From Altererythrobacter sp. (GTDB lineage: Bacteria; Pseudomonadota; Alphaproteobacteria; Sphingomonadales; Sphingomonadaceae), in the NCBI GenBank assembly GCA_013002295.1, contig JABDKI010000235.1:1-35424 (forward strand): 35,424 nt of DNA. Direction: 5' to 3'. A program made the translations under genes and the position numbers. Positions 1-8,350 of this stretch are shown piece by piece. How positions within the stretch are numbered: the first letter of the stretch is position 1; each line of letters starts with the position of its first letter. The notes under the pieces are model-generated. The model was given only the letters and a program-made list of their open reading frames with translations. It searched no databases and had not been told where the DNA came from.

Positions 1-2
1 AG

Positions 3-10
3 CCCTTCCT
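3..10 (-). promoter_or_regulatory. Shine-Dalgarno of the gene after ynbE (probably ydbL)
   Basis: Read on the minus strand, the last bases of the window are AGGAAGGG, a strong ribosome binding site about 20 bases after the ynbE stop. A start codon at normal spacing would lie just beyond base 1. In the ydbH-ynbE-ydbL operon known from enterobacteria the third gene is ydbL, a small periplasmic protein, so ydbL is the expected next gene. Its coding sequence is not in the window. Confidence 0.5.
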
Positions 11-27
11 GTTCAATCATCTTCCAA

Positions 28-285
28 TCAGAAGATGTCAGCGTTCTCTTCAATCGTCTCGACTGTGTCTTCAGCCAATTGATAAATCACTTCGCTTCGG
101 ATGTTGATGTTGAGCTCGATCACGATCGGCCCGTCCGGCGCCTCAACAGTGATGCACCCCGCCAATATCGCAATCGGGCCAAAGACCCATCCGCGCCGCC
201 ATCCTGCGCGCTTGCCGTGTGTGCTCCCGATCATCGGAAAGCTTGTGGCACCGCGCCGATTTGCGGTCAAACTTGCAGCATTCAT
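28..285 (-). CDS. ynbE: YnbE-like outer-membrane lipoprotein
   Basis: Small lipoprotein of the YnbE family, 85 residues from this start. YnbE works with the inner-membrane-anchored YdbH as part of a bridge that moves phospholipids to the outer membrane. A lipobox LAGC at residues 41-44 makes Cys44 the lipidated residue. The mature part begins ITVEAPDGPIVIELNINI, the short beta-rich stretch typical of the family. The start codon overlaps the ydbH stop as ATGA (282-285), which indicates translational coupling and supports this start. An internal Met18 would give a more usual signal-peptide length (26 residues before the Cys) and cannot be excluded. A ribosome binding site for the next gene follows at the window edge. 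Family assignment is by recognition of the mature sequence and the operon partner. Confidence 0.85.
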   Translation of the reverse strand: MNAASLTANRRGATSFPMIGSTHGKRAGWRRGWVFGPIAILAGCITVEAPDGPIVIELNINIRSEVIYQLAEDTVETIEENADIF

Positions 286-3200
286 GGCAGAGAGTCGCTT
301 TCTTGTGGCTGAATGAGGAGTTCATCGGAAGGTGTCTCTTCCGGTGTAGTTTCACTGTCTTCTAGGAGCGATCGCCGCACCATGCGCCCATCCTCCCCGC
401 GAACGAGCCCGAGCGAGCCCGGGTCAATGTTGGTCGCAGGATCATAGGTCTTAAGCAGGTCGTTCATAAGCTCATAGAAAGATGCGCGTACATTCACGTT
501 GAACCGGATCGGGAGTTTCGCAATCTGGCGCGTGATAAAATTGGTGTCAGCATCTTCGCCCTGGCGAACGCCATCGAACAGCAAACGCGTGATGATCTCA
601 CCGGTCAGCGGGCCTTCCATCTCAACCATCATCTGGTTGAAGTCGAGCGACCGGAGCGACTGGAACGCATAGTTGGATATCAATCCCATATCTTCATAGG
701 TCAGCTCTCCCACATAGGAGAGATTGCCGCCCGGTGGCCGCGAGATCAACAATCCATTGATGATCTGGCCATTGCCCATGTCGTCAAATACCAATGGAAC
801 CGTGCCATCGAATGTGCCGCTCGCGCTGATATTGGAGAATTCCATCGCCGCGATAAACTGCGCCGCGTCTACGCTGGTGACTTCGATCACATAGCGCCGC
901 TCCTCGCTGATCGCGAAATTGAGCTCCGTCGGCCGCAATTCCATCGTTCCACCAAAGAACGGCCAGCGCCCGCCGCGCAGTGAGACAAGCGAACCATCGA
1001 TTATGGCGAAATCGAGTGTGCCATCAAATACAACCACCCCTGGGTCGATCGACCCGATCGCCAACTGCTGCGTCCCATCTGTGGTCAGGCTGAGCAGGTC
1101 GCTGAAATGTACTGTGCCGGACACATCTTCAACCGGGCCAAAGGCGGCGGCGAAGTCAAAATCCTCAGTCTGGAATGTCCCGCTGCTGACAATATCGTCT
1201 GGATTCCAGTCTATCCGACCGCGCCCAGTAACGACACCCTGCGCAAGTGCAACAACGCCTGTCGCGAGGCAGGTCAGGCCAGTTGGCCCGGACGCTCGCG
1301 GCAGATTACCGTCGCATTGGTCTATCCGCGCGCCGGGCTCTAACTTGTCGTCGAACACAATGCCGGGCACGTCGAGATCGGCAAACCCGGCCGCATCGGA
1401 AAGATTGTGAGTCAGGTTCACCTCTACGATGGCTCTGTCCGATCCGGGATGCCGCATCAGCGCATTGGCTGCGATCACATTGTCCGCCAGCGTTAGCGAA
1501 GCGTCACGCGCGAAGAGCCGCTCGAACCGCTCCTGCTCAGACCGATCAAGCAAATCAAATCGCACGTTGTTCAGTTGCAGCAGGCCATTGTTGAAACTCC
1601 ATTCCCCCTCGCCAGCTTGAATGTTGAGCGGCACCGCATCCAAACCGCCAGCGATGCCGCTGAACGAACCTGAAGCGCCCTCCTTAAAGCCGGCAGTCAA
1701 GGTCGCGATTGATAGCTCGCTAATTGCCTCTTCCTCCCCGAGGCTAACGTTGACTTGCTCCGCAACAAGTCCGTCAGCCGCATTGAAGCCGATTTGACCC
1801 GACGCGAGTTGTATCGGGCTGTCACCCAACCGACCTTCCAGCTCAAGCCCCTCGATGCGTGCGGCAATCTGCGTCCCAGAGGCAGCGCTTTGGACAATTG
1901 CACCATTTCCGTCGGGGCAGAGCGTGAGACTGTCCCGCTCCAGCCGAAGTTCGGCCAGTTCCAGTTTTTCAAAGCGAATATCGGTGCAGCGCCGCCACAT
2001 GGCCAATCCGCGCCGATCAGACCATTCGCCTACGATGGGCAGGCGCAGATCGCGGACAGTCCCACCGGGTATTTGCCCGCTAGCCAGGGCTTCGCCATTG
2101 AGTGACCAGCCGCCACGAGATTGCGCGAGCAACATCTGAGGTATTGCAACGCTCGACCCAGCCGCGCGATAGGGCGCCATGTCGATGCGAAAGGCGGGAT
2201 TGCCCGCGGAATCGTTTTCCATTCGCCCACGAATGCGCGGCATCCCGGTTCCATCCGTAGCGAAATTTCCAGCAAGACGGAGCGGGGTCCCATCCTCGCC
2301 GTCGCTGGACATCTGGACTTGCGACAGGGCAAGCAGGCTTTGACCTTCAGCGTTTCGCAGACGAGCAGAAGGTACAACTACCGACATGCTCTCACTGTTG
2401 CTGCGGACCAGAACTTCAGCCGCCATCGTACTGTCTGAAAGGTTGTTTTCCAAAGCCTGTTCTAGCTGAGCAATCAGCGGCGCAGCCAGCGTTCCTTCGC
2501 TCGCCGTGCGCAGCGTGCCGAACGAGGTTCGCGCACTACGTCCCATCTGCAACTCGTCGCTTGTCAGCCCGCCATCAAGCTCAACCCGGCCATCCTCGAA
2601 CCGATAGCGCATTCCCCCATCCGCGCGCGGCCGATCGATTGTTGCGTAAGAATTCGCTGCTGTTCCCGCTGCCAATTGATAGCGCATGTTCGCCAAGCCA
2701 TCGGCCAGATCGAATTGTATCGCCCCGTCCATCTCACGCAGTGTGCTGCCCGCCGCCGCAATCTCGGGCACCGTCAGTTCCAACTCGCCGGAACCTCTTG
2801 CCAAATCTGTATTGCCAACCAGTGACATGCTAATCGTCGCTTGCGCAATTGCGATGTCGCCTTCCTGGCAAGAAAGCGATTCCAGAGAAAGCGGGCCGTT
2901 GAAATATGGTTGCCCGCGCGATGTCGTGAGTTCGCCCACCAGCCGCAGCGAATTCCAATTGCAGCCACCAACATCCCAATCGGGTGCTACCAATGCGGTT
3001 ATTCCTTGAAACCCGCCATCAAGGCGCCCTTGCCCGTCAGCTTTCAAGCCAGCCACGCCATAGTCGGTGGCAATTCGTGCCCGTGCATTGACCAGATTTA
3101 GCGACCAGTTCGGTAGGCTAGCGGGCTGATCAGAACCGCTTTTGAAGGCTGTGTCCAACGCGCCCAAACTGAATTTGCCGTCGATATATGTTGCGCGCAG

Positions 3201-3554
3201 CTTCGGATTCACCAAAGTGAGTGTGCCAATGCCAACGCCTGTAACGCCGACCACTGGGATGACTTCAACCCGTTCGATTACCAAGTCAGGGTTATCAGGG
3301 TCGCCTACCACGAAATTGCGCAGGATTTGCTGCGTCAGCCCGATATCTACGATCTCATAGGTCGCATCGATTCCTAGCGCATCAAGTTGCGTTACGATCA
3401 GATCATCGGCGATATCTTCGCGGGCGCGCCACGTGAGCAAGCTGCTGACCAACAGCAGAATGAGCAAGACCAGAAGGAACTGGAATCGCTTGCGCTGCGG
3501 CCAATATCGCCGCGATTTGGGAATAGTATCAGGGGGTTCCTCGGCATCAGCCAT
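282..3554 (-). CDS. ydbH: YdbH-like intermembrane phospholipid transport protein (AsmA-like)
   Basis: Large envelope protein of 1090 residues, longer than the roughly 880 of E. coli YdbH. YdbH is one of three AsmA-like proteins (with TamB and YhdP) that carry phospholipids from the inner to the outer membrane. Residues about 25-43 form a single N-terminal membrane anchor (a Leu/Val-rich run after basic residues), followed by a long periplasmic beta-rich region. The C-terminal 250 residues carry the most recognisable part: an AsmA-like stretch with SASGTFDGTVPL, then NLSYVGEL, and a final segment containing LPIRFNVNVRASFYELMNDL. The stop overlaps the ynbE start by four bases, so the two are coupled. 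The ATG at 3554 is preceded by a modest AAGAG. About 70 bases separate it from the divergent radC-like gene, where both promoters must lie. Confidence 0.85.
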   Translation of the reverse strand: MADAEEPPDTIPKSRRYWPQRKRFQFLLVLLILLLVSSLLTWRAREDIADDLIVTQLDALGIDATYEIVDIGLTQQILRNFVVGDPDNPDLVIERVEVIPVVGVTGVGIGTLTLVNPKLRATYIDGKFSLGALDTAFKSGSDQPASLPNWSLNLVNARARIATDYGVAGLKADGQGRLDGGFQGITALVAPDWDVGGCNWNSLRLVGELTTSRGQPYFNGPLSLESLSCQEGDIAIAQATISMSLVGNTDLARGSGELELTVPEIAAAGSTLREMDGAIQFDLADGLANMRYQLAAGTAANSYATIDRPRADGGMRYRFEDGRVELDGGLTSDELQMGRSARTSFGTLRTASEGTLAAPLIAQLEQALENNLSDSTMAAEVLVRSNSESMSVVVPSARLRNAEGQSLLALSQVQMSSDGEDGTPLRLAGNFATDGTGMPRIRGRMENDSAGNPAFRIDMAPYRAAGSSVAIPQMLLAQSRGGWSLNGEALASGQIPGGTVRDLRLPIVGEWSDRRGLAMWRRCTDIRFEKLELAELRLERDSLTLCPDGNGAIVQSAASGTQIAARIEGLELEGRLGDSPIQLASGQIGFNAADGLVAEQVNVSLGEEEAISELSIATLTAGFKEGASGSFSGIAGGLDAVPLNIQAGEGEWSFNNGLLQLNNVRFDLLDRSEQERFERLFARDASLTLADNVIAANALMRHPGSDRAIVEVNLTHNLSDAAGFADLDVPGIVFDDKLEPGARIDQCDGNLPRASGPTGLTCLATGVVALAQGVVTGRGRIDWNPDDIVSSGTFQTEDFDFAAAFGPVEDVSGTVHFSDLLSLTTDGTQQLAIGSIDPGVVVFDGTLDFAIIDGSLVSLRGGRWPFFGGTMELRPTELNFAISEERRYVIEVTSVDAAQFIAAMEFSNISASGTFDGTVPLVFDDMGNGQIINGLLISRPPGGNLSYVGELTYEDMGLISNYAFQSLRSLDFNQMMVEMEGPLTGEIITRLLFDGVRQGEDADTNFITRQIAKLPIRFNVNVRASFYELMNDLLKTYDPATNIDPGSLGLVRGEDGRMVRRSLLEDSETTPEETPSDELLIQPQESDSLP

Positions 3555-3625
3555 TTGCGAGCACTCTTGCGCCTTTCACTGCACAAAGGCAATGCTGTGT
3601 TGCAGTATCGATAGCGGGGCCAGCA

Positions 3626-3982
3626 TTGCCAAAAGCTGAAGACAATTCGGACAAAAAGGGGCCAAAGCACTCAGGCGCCGGGCATCGCGCGCGATTGCGT
3701 GAGCGATTGCTTACTGGCGGCGCAGAGGCGCTAGCTGATTACGAGGTGCTGGAGTATCTGCTGTACGCTGCCATGCGCCAAGGTGACACCAAACCCGCCG
3801 CCAAGGCGTTGCTCAATCGGTTCGGAACGCTGTCGGCTGTGCTGAATGCTGATCCAGCGGCACTGCAACAGGTTGACGGGATAGGCGAGACAAGCGCAGC
3901 CGCCCTGAAAAGCGTAGCGGGCGCAGCAACGGCAACCGCGACAATGCTCACGGCCGCACCAAATCTAGCGAAATTCATGTAA
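3626..3982 (+). CDS. Truncated RadC-like protein (N-terminal domain only)
   Basis: 118 residues matching only the N-terminal half of RadC/UPF0758 proteins. It has GHRARLRERLL near residue 20, the ADYEVLEYLL segment, the DTKPAAKALLNRFG segment, and a helix-hairpin-helix-like FGTLSAVL...VDGIGETSAAALK. Full-length RadC proteins are about 220-240 residues and end in a JAB/MPN metalloprotease-like domain with an HxH...D motif. None of that domain is present here, nor in any frame of the 95 bases before the next gene. The start is TTG at 3626, since no ATG or GTG exists upstream in frame and the ribosome binding site is weak. It may be a decayed gene or a stable stand-alone DNA-binding domain; the sequence alone does not decide. 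It is divergent from ydbH and convergent with the DoxX gene. Confidence 0.7.
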   Translation: MPKAEDNSDKKGPKHSGAGHRARLRERLLTGGAEALADYEVLEYLLYAAMRQGDTKPAAKALLNRFGTLSAVLNADPAALQQVDGIGETSAAALKSVAGAATATATMLTAAPNLAKFM

Positions 3983-4077
3983 TTAGCCCCGACATTCAAA
4001 TTGTTGTGAGCCTATTGCTAACTTTCTACTGACTCAAGTCAATCAAATCCCAGCAAATATTGCGATAACGCTTGAAG

Positions 4078-5064
4078 TTAGCCGCTCTCCTTCCAGGATT
4101 TGTAATAATCGCGGATGTCATCCCACCATCCCTTAAGTGTTCCGATCCAATCATCCTGATCGATGTCATCTTCGTTCAAAGACGGATATTTCTTCGCCAG
4201 AAGACGCTCGACGCTTTGATCCACCGACAGCGCGCCCGCCCCCCGAGAATCGTAGAGGCCGAGCAGCAGAACCGGATACAGGGTGACACTTGGATGCACC
4301 CCGCTTATCATAAATGCGGCCACGACAAAGGTCAGTGTATAAGATACCGGGCTGGCGGCAGTCCCCGTGAACAGCAAAATCGCAAACAGGATAGCCACCC
4401 AATATGGCAGGCCAAAGAAGCTCGTGCTGGGCAGCCAGGTCGCAAGCGCTATCGATGGTTCGAACTCGCCTGCCAGCGCCAACAAAGACACGCCCAGCCA
4501 AACGCGCATGGCCAGCAGAAAGATTCCTGGTAGGTTTTCCCGCGACCATTTTCCGACAGCGACCATATGCTTGACGATTCGCGCGTCAGCCAATGCCGAT
4601 TGCCGGGTCCAATAAAAATCGAGCGAGATCGAAGCCGGACCGTAGATCACGTACCAGGCCAGCATCGCGATCAGCATCAAGTTTGTGGTGGTTGGAATAT
4701 AGACCACTTGCGAGATGATCATAAGCACCGCCATCGCAAACGCCGCCGGTCGCGTCAGGAAGCCTAACAACAGCAGCAAGGGCGCGATGAGCTCGATTGC
4801 CAGCCCTGTCGCTGCCGCGCTCTGCGGCGCCATCCAGCTGACGGGATACTCATATGTGGCAAGATCAACCGCTGTCGGCCAGTCGCTCGCCTTCAGATAG
4901 CCTGAGCGAAGGAATGGCAGCGCCACGAAGAACCGCATGGCCAAGTCTGTGAACGGCCAGGCCACAACGGTCGTGCCCACATATACGCGGGCGAGCTTGC
5001 GCCAAAGCGTGCTTTCTTCGCCGCTTTGCGCCTCTATTTCCGCGGCCTCAGCCTGCTCGGCCAT
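4078..5064 (-). CDS. DoxX-family membrane protein
   Basis: Integral membrane protein of 328 residues when started at 5064. Several hydrophobic segments are evident: a first one after the charged N-terminus, a pair around LIAPLLLLLGFLTRPAAF and the MIISQVVYIPTTTNLMLIA stretch, and later LLAMRVWLGVSLLALAG, YWVAILFAILLFTG and a final pair. The R-G-Y-L-K-A-S motif after the first segment and the PLLLLLGFLTRPAAF stretch are typical of DoxX/MauE-like proteins, often redox-associated membrane subunits. The exact role is unknown. The frame is open further upstream to 5148, but the start at 5064 is chosen because a strong AGGAGGA lies eight bases before it. The C-terminus is a hydrophilic, aspartate-rich tail with several tryptophans. 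It is divergent from purB and no obvious partner oxidoreductase is adjacent. Confidence 0.7.
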   Translation of the reverse strand: MAEQAEAAEIEAQSGEESTLWRKLARVYVGTTVVAWPFTDLAMRFFVALPFLRSGYLKASDWPTAVDLATYEYPVSWMAPQSAAATGLAIELIAPLLLLLGFLTRPAAFAMAVLMIISQVVYIPTTTNLMLIAMLAWYVIYGPASISLDFYWTRQSALADARIVKHMVAVGKWSRENLPGIFLLAMRVWLGVSLLALAGEFEPSIALATWLPSTSFFGLPYWVAILFAILLFTGTAASPVSYTLTFVVAAFMISGVHPSVTLYPVLLLGLYDSRGAGALSVDQSVERLLAKKYPSLNEDDIDQDDWIGTLKGWWDDIRDYYKSWKESG

Positions 5065-5072
5065 CTGCTGTG

Positions 5073-5079
5073 TCCTCCT
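5073..5079 (-). promoter_or_regulatory. Ribosome binding site deciding the DoxX-gene start
   Basis: AGGAGGA on the minus strand, eight bases upstream of the ATG at 5064-5062. It places the start 28 codons inside the longest open frame. Confidence 0.75.
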
Positions 5080-5234
5080 GCCCCCTCTGGTTCGTACCAG
5101 AAGAAGGACCGTTACATTGCGGCAGCATGGTAGCAGGGGAAAGCGCAAGTTCCATACCCCCTACCCCCTTGCCATTCTTGGCTGCACCGCATAGCCGCGC
5201 CTCACACGTTCAATGCCTCGATCGGAGTTCGAAG

Positions 5235-6545
5235 ATGGTTCCTCGCTATGCCCGCCCTGCCATGACGGCGATTTGGGAGCCGGAGAGCAAATATGAAATC
5301 TGGTTCCTGATCGAAGCGCATGCGACGCAAAAGCTCGCCGATCTTGGCGTTGTGCCGGAAAGCGGGGCGAAAGCGCTTTGGGATTGGTGGGCAACCGGAC
5401 CCAAGATCGATGTGGCAGCAATTGATGCCAAGGAAGCCGTTCTCAAGCACGATGTGATCGCATTCCTTGACTGGGTGGCAGAACAAGTCGGCCCGGAAGC
5501 GCGCTTCATGCACCAAGGCATGACCTCGAGCGATGTTCTGGATACTACGCTGGCAGTGCAGCTCGCGCGTGCGACCGACATCTTGCTAGAAGATTTAGAC
5601 GCGCTGCTAGGGGCTATCAAACGCCGAGCAGAGGAGCACAAGTTTACTCCAACCATCGGGCGCAGCCACGGCATCCATGCAGAGCCGGTCACCTTCGGCC
5701 TGAAATTGGCGCAGGCTTATGCCGAATTTGACCGTTGCAAGACGCGACTCATCAACGCGCGCGCGGAAATCGCAACCTGCGCGATCAGCGGCGCGGTTGG
5801 TACCTTCGCCAATATCGATCCGTCGGTCGAAGAATATGTGGCAGAAAAACTTGGCCTGACGGCTGAGCCTGTCTCGACGCAAGTGATTCCGCGCGATCGC
5901 CATGCGATGTATTTCTCGACCCTGGCCGTCATCGCGAGCTCGATAGAGCGTCTTGCCGTTGAAGTTCGGCATCTACAGCGCACTGAAGTTCTGGAAGCCG
6001 AAGAATACTTCGCGCCGGGGCAAAAGGGATCCAGCGCGATGCCGCACAAACGCAACCCGATCCTGACCGAAAACCTTACCGGCCAGGCGCGGATGATCCG
6101 CGGCTATGCTGTGCCTGCGCTGGAAAATGTCGCGCTGTGGCACGAGCGCGATATCTCGCACAGCTCGGTTGAGCGCTTCATCGGACCTGACGCGACGATC
6201 ACGCTCGATTTCGCGCTCGCTCGCCTGACCGGCGTGGTCGACAAGCTGCTGGTTTATCCGGAACGTATGCAGAAGAACCTCGATATGATGGGCGGTCTGG
6301 TTCATTCGCAGCGTGTGCTGTTGGCGCTGACGCAAGCAGGGATTACCCGCGACAATGCATACCGCCTGGTTCAGCGCAACGCGATGAAGGTGTGGGAATC
6401 GGACGGCAAACTATCGCTACTCGAACTGCTCAAAGCTGATGACGAAGTGACTGCTGCGCTTTCAACCGCCGAGCTGGAAGAGAAATTCAATCTCGATTAC
6501 CACTTCAAACACGTCGACACGATTTTTGCGCGGGTGTTTGGCTAG
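5235..6545 (+). CDS. purB: Adenylosuccinate lyase
   Basis: Cytosolic purine-synthesis enzyme that releases fumarate from SAICAR and from adenylosuccinate, giving AICAR and AMP. It has 436 residues from the ATG at 5235, the normal length for the family. The fumarase/aspartase-superfamily signature GSSAMPHKRNP spans about residues 265-275 and contains the catalytic serine. QGMTSSD is at 94-100 and RSHGIHAEP, with the general acid/base histidine, is near 143-151. The open frame extends upstream to 5070, but GGAG at 5224-5227 sits seven bases before this ATG, and the sequence from MVPRYARPAM is the usual N-terminus. It stands alone transcriptionally; the LapA-like gene follows 80 bases later. Confidence 0.97.
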   Translation: MVPRYARPAMTAIWEPESKYEIWFLIEAHATQKLADLGVVPESGAKALWDWWATGPKIDVAAIDAKEAVLKHDVIAFLDWVAEQVGPEARFMHQGMTSSDVLDTTLAVQLARATDILLEDLDALLGAIKRRAEEHKFTPTIGRSHGIHAEPVTFGLKLAQAYAEFDRCKTRLINARAEIATCAISGAVGTFANIDPSVEEYVAEKLGLTAEPVSTQVIPRDRHAMYFSTLAVIASSIERLAVEVRHLQRTEVLEAEEYFAPGQKGSSAMPHKRNPILTENLTGQARMIRGYAVPALENVALWHERDISHSSVERFIGPDATITLDFALARLTGVVDKLLVYPERMQKNLDMMGGLVHSQRVLLALTQAGITRDNAYRLVQRNAMKVWESDGKLSLLELLKADDEVTAALSTAELEEKFNLDYHFKHVDTIFARVFG

Positions 6546-6625
6546 TAGTCGCTCGAAACGACCTGCCTAGACTCCTTCGCGAAAAGGCTTAGGTTTCGGA
6601 AACAAAGGTTTGAGGGGATACAACA

Positions 6626-6985
6626 ATGCAGATTGTCCGCACCGTTCTTTGGGTTCTGATCTTTGTTGGGATCGCATTGTTTTCGGCCATCAACTGGAAG
6701 CCGGTTGAAGTGAACCTTTGGGGTGACTTCGTTGTCGAGACGAAAGTTCCGGTTCTGGTTATTGTGTCATTCCTGCTCGGGTTAGTGCCGATGTGGCTGT
6801 ATCATCGGGGTGCAAAATGGAGCCTCAATCGCCGGATTGGCAGTCTGGAAAATGCCGTACGATCCACGGCGCTCAGTAGCCGCCACAGCGCACCGCCGTC
6901 GTCTCCGGCGTCAAATGCGCCTGCGCCACCTGTGGCAGACCCCGCTCCCACTGACGATACACTGAAACCAGACGGCAATTCATGA
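6626..6985 (+). CDS. LapA-domain (DUF1049) inner-membrane protein
   Basis: 119-residue membrane protein with two hydrophobic segments, about residues 4-24 and 41-60. They are separated by the short NWKPVEVNLWGDFVVETKVPV loop characteristic of LapA/YciS-like (DUF1049) proteins. The C-terminal 50 residues are a basic stretch followed by a Pro/Ala/Ser-rich low-complexity tail. In E. coli LapA acts with LapB in controlling lipopolysaccharide synthesis, but here only the domain is recognised. GAGGGG at 6612-6617 lies eight bases before the ATG. The stop overlaps the pyrF start as ATGA (6982-6985), so the two genes are translationally coupled and this gene opens the pyrF-trpF unit. Confidence 0.8.
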   Translation: MQIVRTVLWVLIFVGIALFSAINWKPVEVNLWGDFVVETKVPVLVIVSFLLGLVPMWLYHRGAKWSLNRRIGSLENAVRSTALSSRHSAPPSSPASNAPAPPVADPAPTDDTLKPDGNS

Positions 6986-7659
6986 GCAACCCGGTTTACC
7001 TCGCACTTGATATCCCGCAGATCGCGCCTGCAAAGGCACTTTTGAACAAGGTTAAATCGCACATTGGCGGGGTAAAGCTGGGCCTGGAGTTCTTCTGCGC
7101 GCACGGCCACCACGGCGTGCACGAAATCGCGCATGAAACGGGCCTGCCGATCTTCCTTGACCTGAAACTGCACGATATCCCCAACACCGTTGCCGGGGCG
7201 ATGCAGGCGATCCATGTGCTTGAGCCAGCTATCGTTACGATCCACGCCAGCGGCGGTCGCGCGATGATGGAAGATGCAAAAGCAGCCGCTGCAGATGGTT
7301 GCAAGGTAGTGGCTGTAACGATGCTCACCAGCCTCGATGAGCGCGACATGGCGCGCACGGGTATCGAGGGTACGCCGCATGATCAGGTTATGCGGCTGGC
7401 TGATTTAGCACACGACGCCGGGCTCGATGGGATTGTCTGCTCGGGTCAGGAAGTGGGCGCAGTGCACAAACAATGGAAAGACGGCTTCTTCGTCGTTCCC
7501 GGCCTTCGCCCCGGCGGCAAAGCGACCGGCGACCAGAAGCGCGTCGTAACGCCGCGCAAGGCGCGCGATGATGGCGCCAGCGTATTGGTGATCGGCCGGC
7601 CGATCAGCAAGGCAGACGATCCGTTTGAGGCTGCACGCGCAATCGAGGCAACGCTTTAG
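6982..7659 (+). CDS. pyrF: Orotidine 5'-phosphate decarboxylase
   Basis: Cytosolic enzyme of 225 residues that decarboxylates OMP to UMP, the last step of pyrimidine synthesis. The catalytic motif is clear: FLDLKLHDIPNTV with Asp60, Lys62 and Asp65 forming the charged network. The phosphate-binding end of the barrel shows VPGLRPGG and later VLVIGRPISKADDP. Length is normal. The start overlaps the preceding LapA-domain gene by four bases. trpF begins nine bases after the stop, so pyrimidine and tryptophan genes share a transcript here. Confidence 0.97.
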   Translation: MSNPVYLALDIPQIAPAKALLNKVKSHIGGVKLGLEFFCAHGHHGVHEIAHETGLPIFLDLKLHDIPNTVAGAMQAIHVLEPAIVTIHASGGRAMMEDAKAAAADGCKVVAVTMLTSLDERDMARTGIEGTPHDQVMRLADLAHDAGLDGIVCSGQEVGAVHKQWKDGFFVVPGLRPGGKATGDQKRVVTPRKARDDGASVLVIGRPISKADDPFEAARAIEATL

Positions 7660-7668
7660 AGGCCAAGA

Positions 7669-8301
7669 ATGTCAGTTCAGATCAAAATCTGCGGGCTTTC
7701 CACGCCCGAAACTATCGATGCGGCAGTCGATGCCGGGGCAACGCATGTCGGCCTTGTCCATTTTGAGCCGAGTTCGCGGCATGTTTCGCTGGAAGACGCG
7801 GCCAAGCTGCGCGCGCGCGTGCCGGCCAATGTCAAAGTGGTGCTCTTGCTGGTCAATCAGCAACCCGACGCGACCGCGAAGGCGCTTGCCGCCGTCAAAC
7901 CCGATGTCGTCCAGTTCCATGGTCGCGAGACCCCTGAATGGACCGGAGTGATGCGTGAGAAGACAAAGCTCGAAGTGTGGAAAGCGTTGGGCCTCAAAGA
8001 TGCGGGCACGCTGGAGCGCAGCGCGGCCTACATCGGCAAGGTCGATCGTTTGCTGTTTGACGCGCCTGCAAAGGCGCTTCCGGGGGGCAACGGTGTCGCC
8101 TTCGACTGGAACCTGCTGGCAGGCCATAATCATCTGATAGACTGGGGAATTGCGGGTGGTTTGACGCCGGGCAATGTTGCCGAGGCGATCCGCGCAACCG
8201 GCACTCCGCTGGTCGATGCGTCCAGCGGATTGGAAAGCGCGCCGGGGGACAAGGATGTTGGCTTGATCCGCGCCTTCTGCGAAGCGGCTCGCGCAGCCTG
8301 A
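7669..8301 (+). CDS. trpF: Phosphoribosylanthranilate isomerase
   Basis: TIM-barrel enzyme (210 residues) that isomerises N-(5'-phosphoribosyl)anthranilate to CdRP in tryptophan synthesis. The general base Cys8 lies in VQIKICGLS and the general acid Asp131 in RLLFDAPAK. The phosphate-binding segments are IAGGLTPGN and VDASSGLES. GAGG lies seven bases before the ATG. In many alphaproteobacteria trpF is followed directly by trpB. Here a minus-strand outer-membrane gene and its control region lie between them, and a hairpin follows the stop. Confidence 0.97.
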   Translation: MSVQIKICGLSTPETIDAAVDAGATHVGLVHFEPSSRHVSLEDAAKLRARVPANVKVVLLLVNQQPDATAKALAAVKPDVVQFHGRETPEWTGVMREKTKLEVWKALGLKDAGTLERSAAYIGKVDRLLFDAPAKALPGGNGVAFDWNLLAGHNHLIDWGIAGGLTPGNVAEAIRATGTPLVDASSGLESAPGDKDVGLIRAFCEAARAA

Positions 8302-8305
8302 ACAA

Positions 8306-8327
8306 GGGATGCGCGCGTGGCGCACCC
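8306..8327. terminator. Hairpin between trpF and the convergent outer-membrane gene
   Basis: GGGATGCGC pairs with GCGCACCC around a five-base GCGTG loop, with one A bulged or mismatched. It sits four bases after the trpF stop and 23 bases before the end of the convergent gene. There is no good T-run on either side, so termination could be weak. Judged from pairing only. Confidence 0.45.
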
Positions 8328-8350
8328 CTCTATCAATTAGCTAAGCACGC

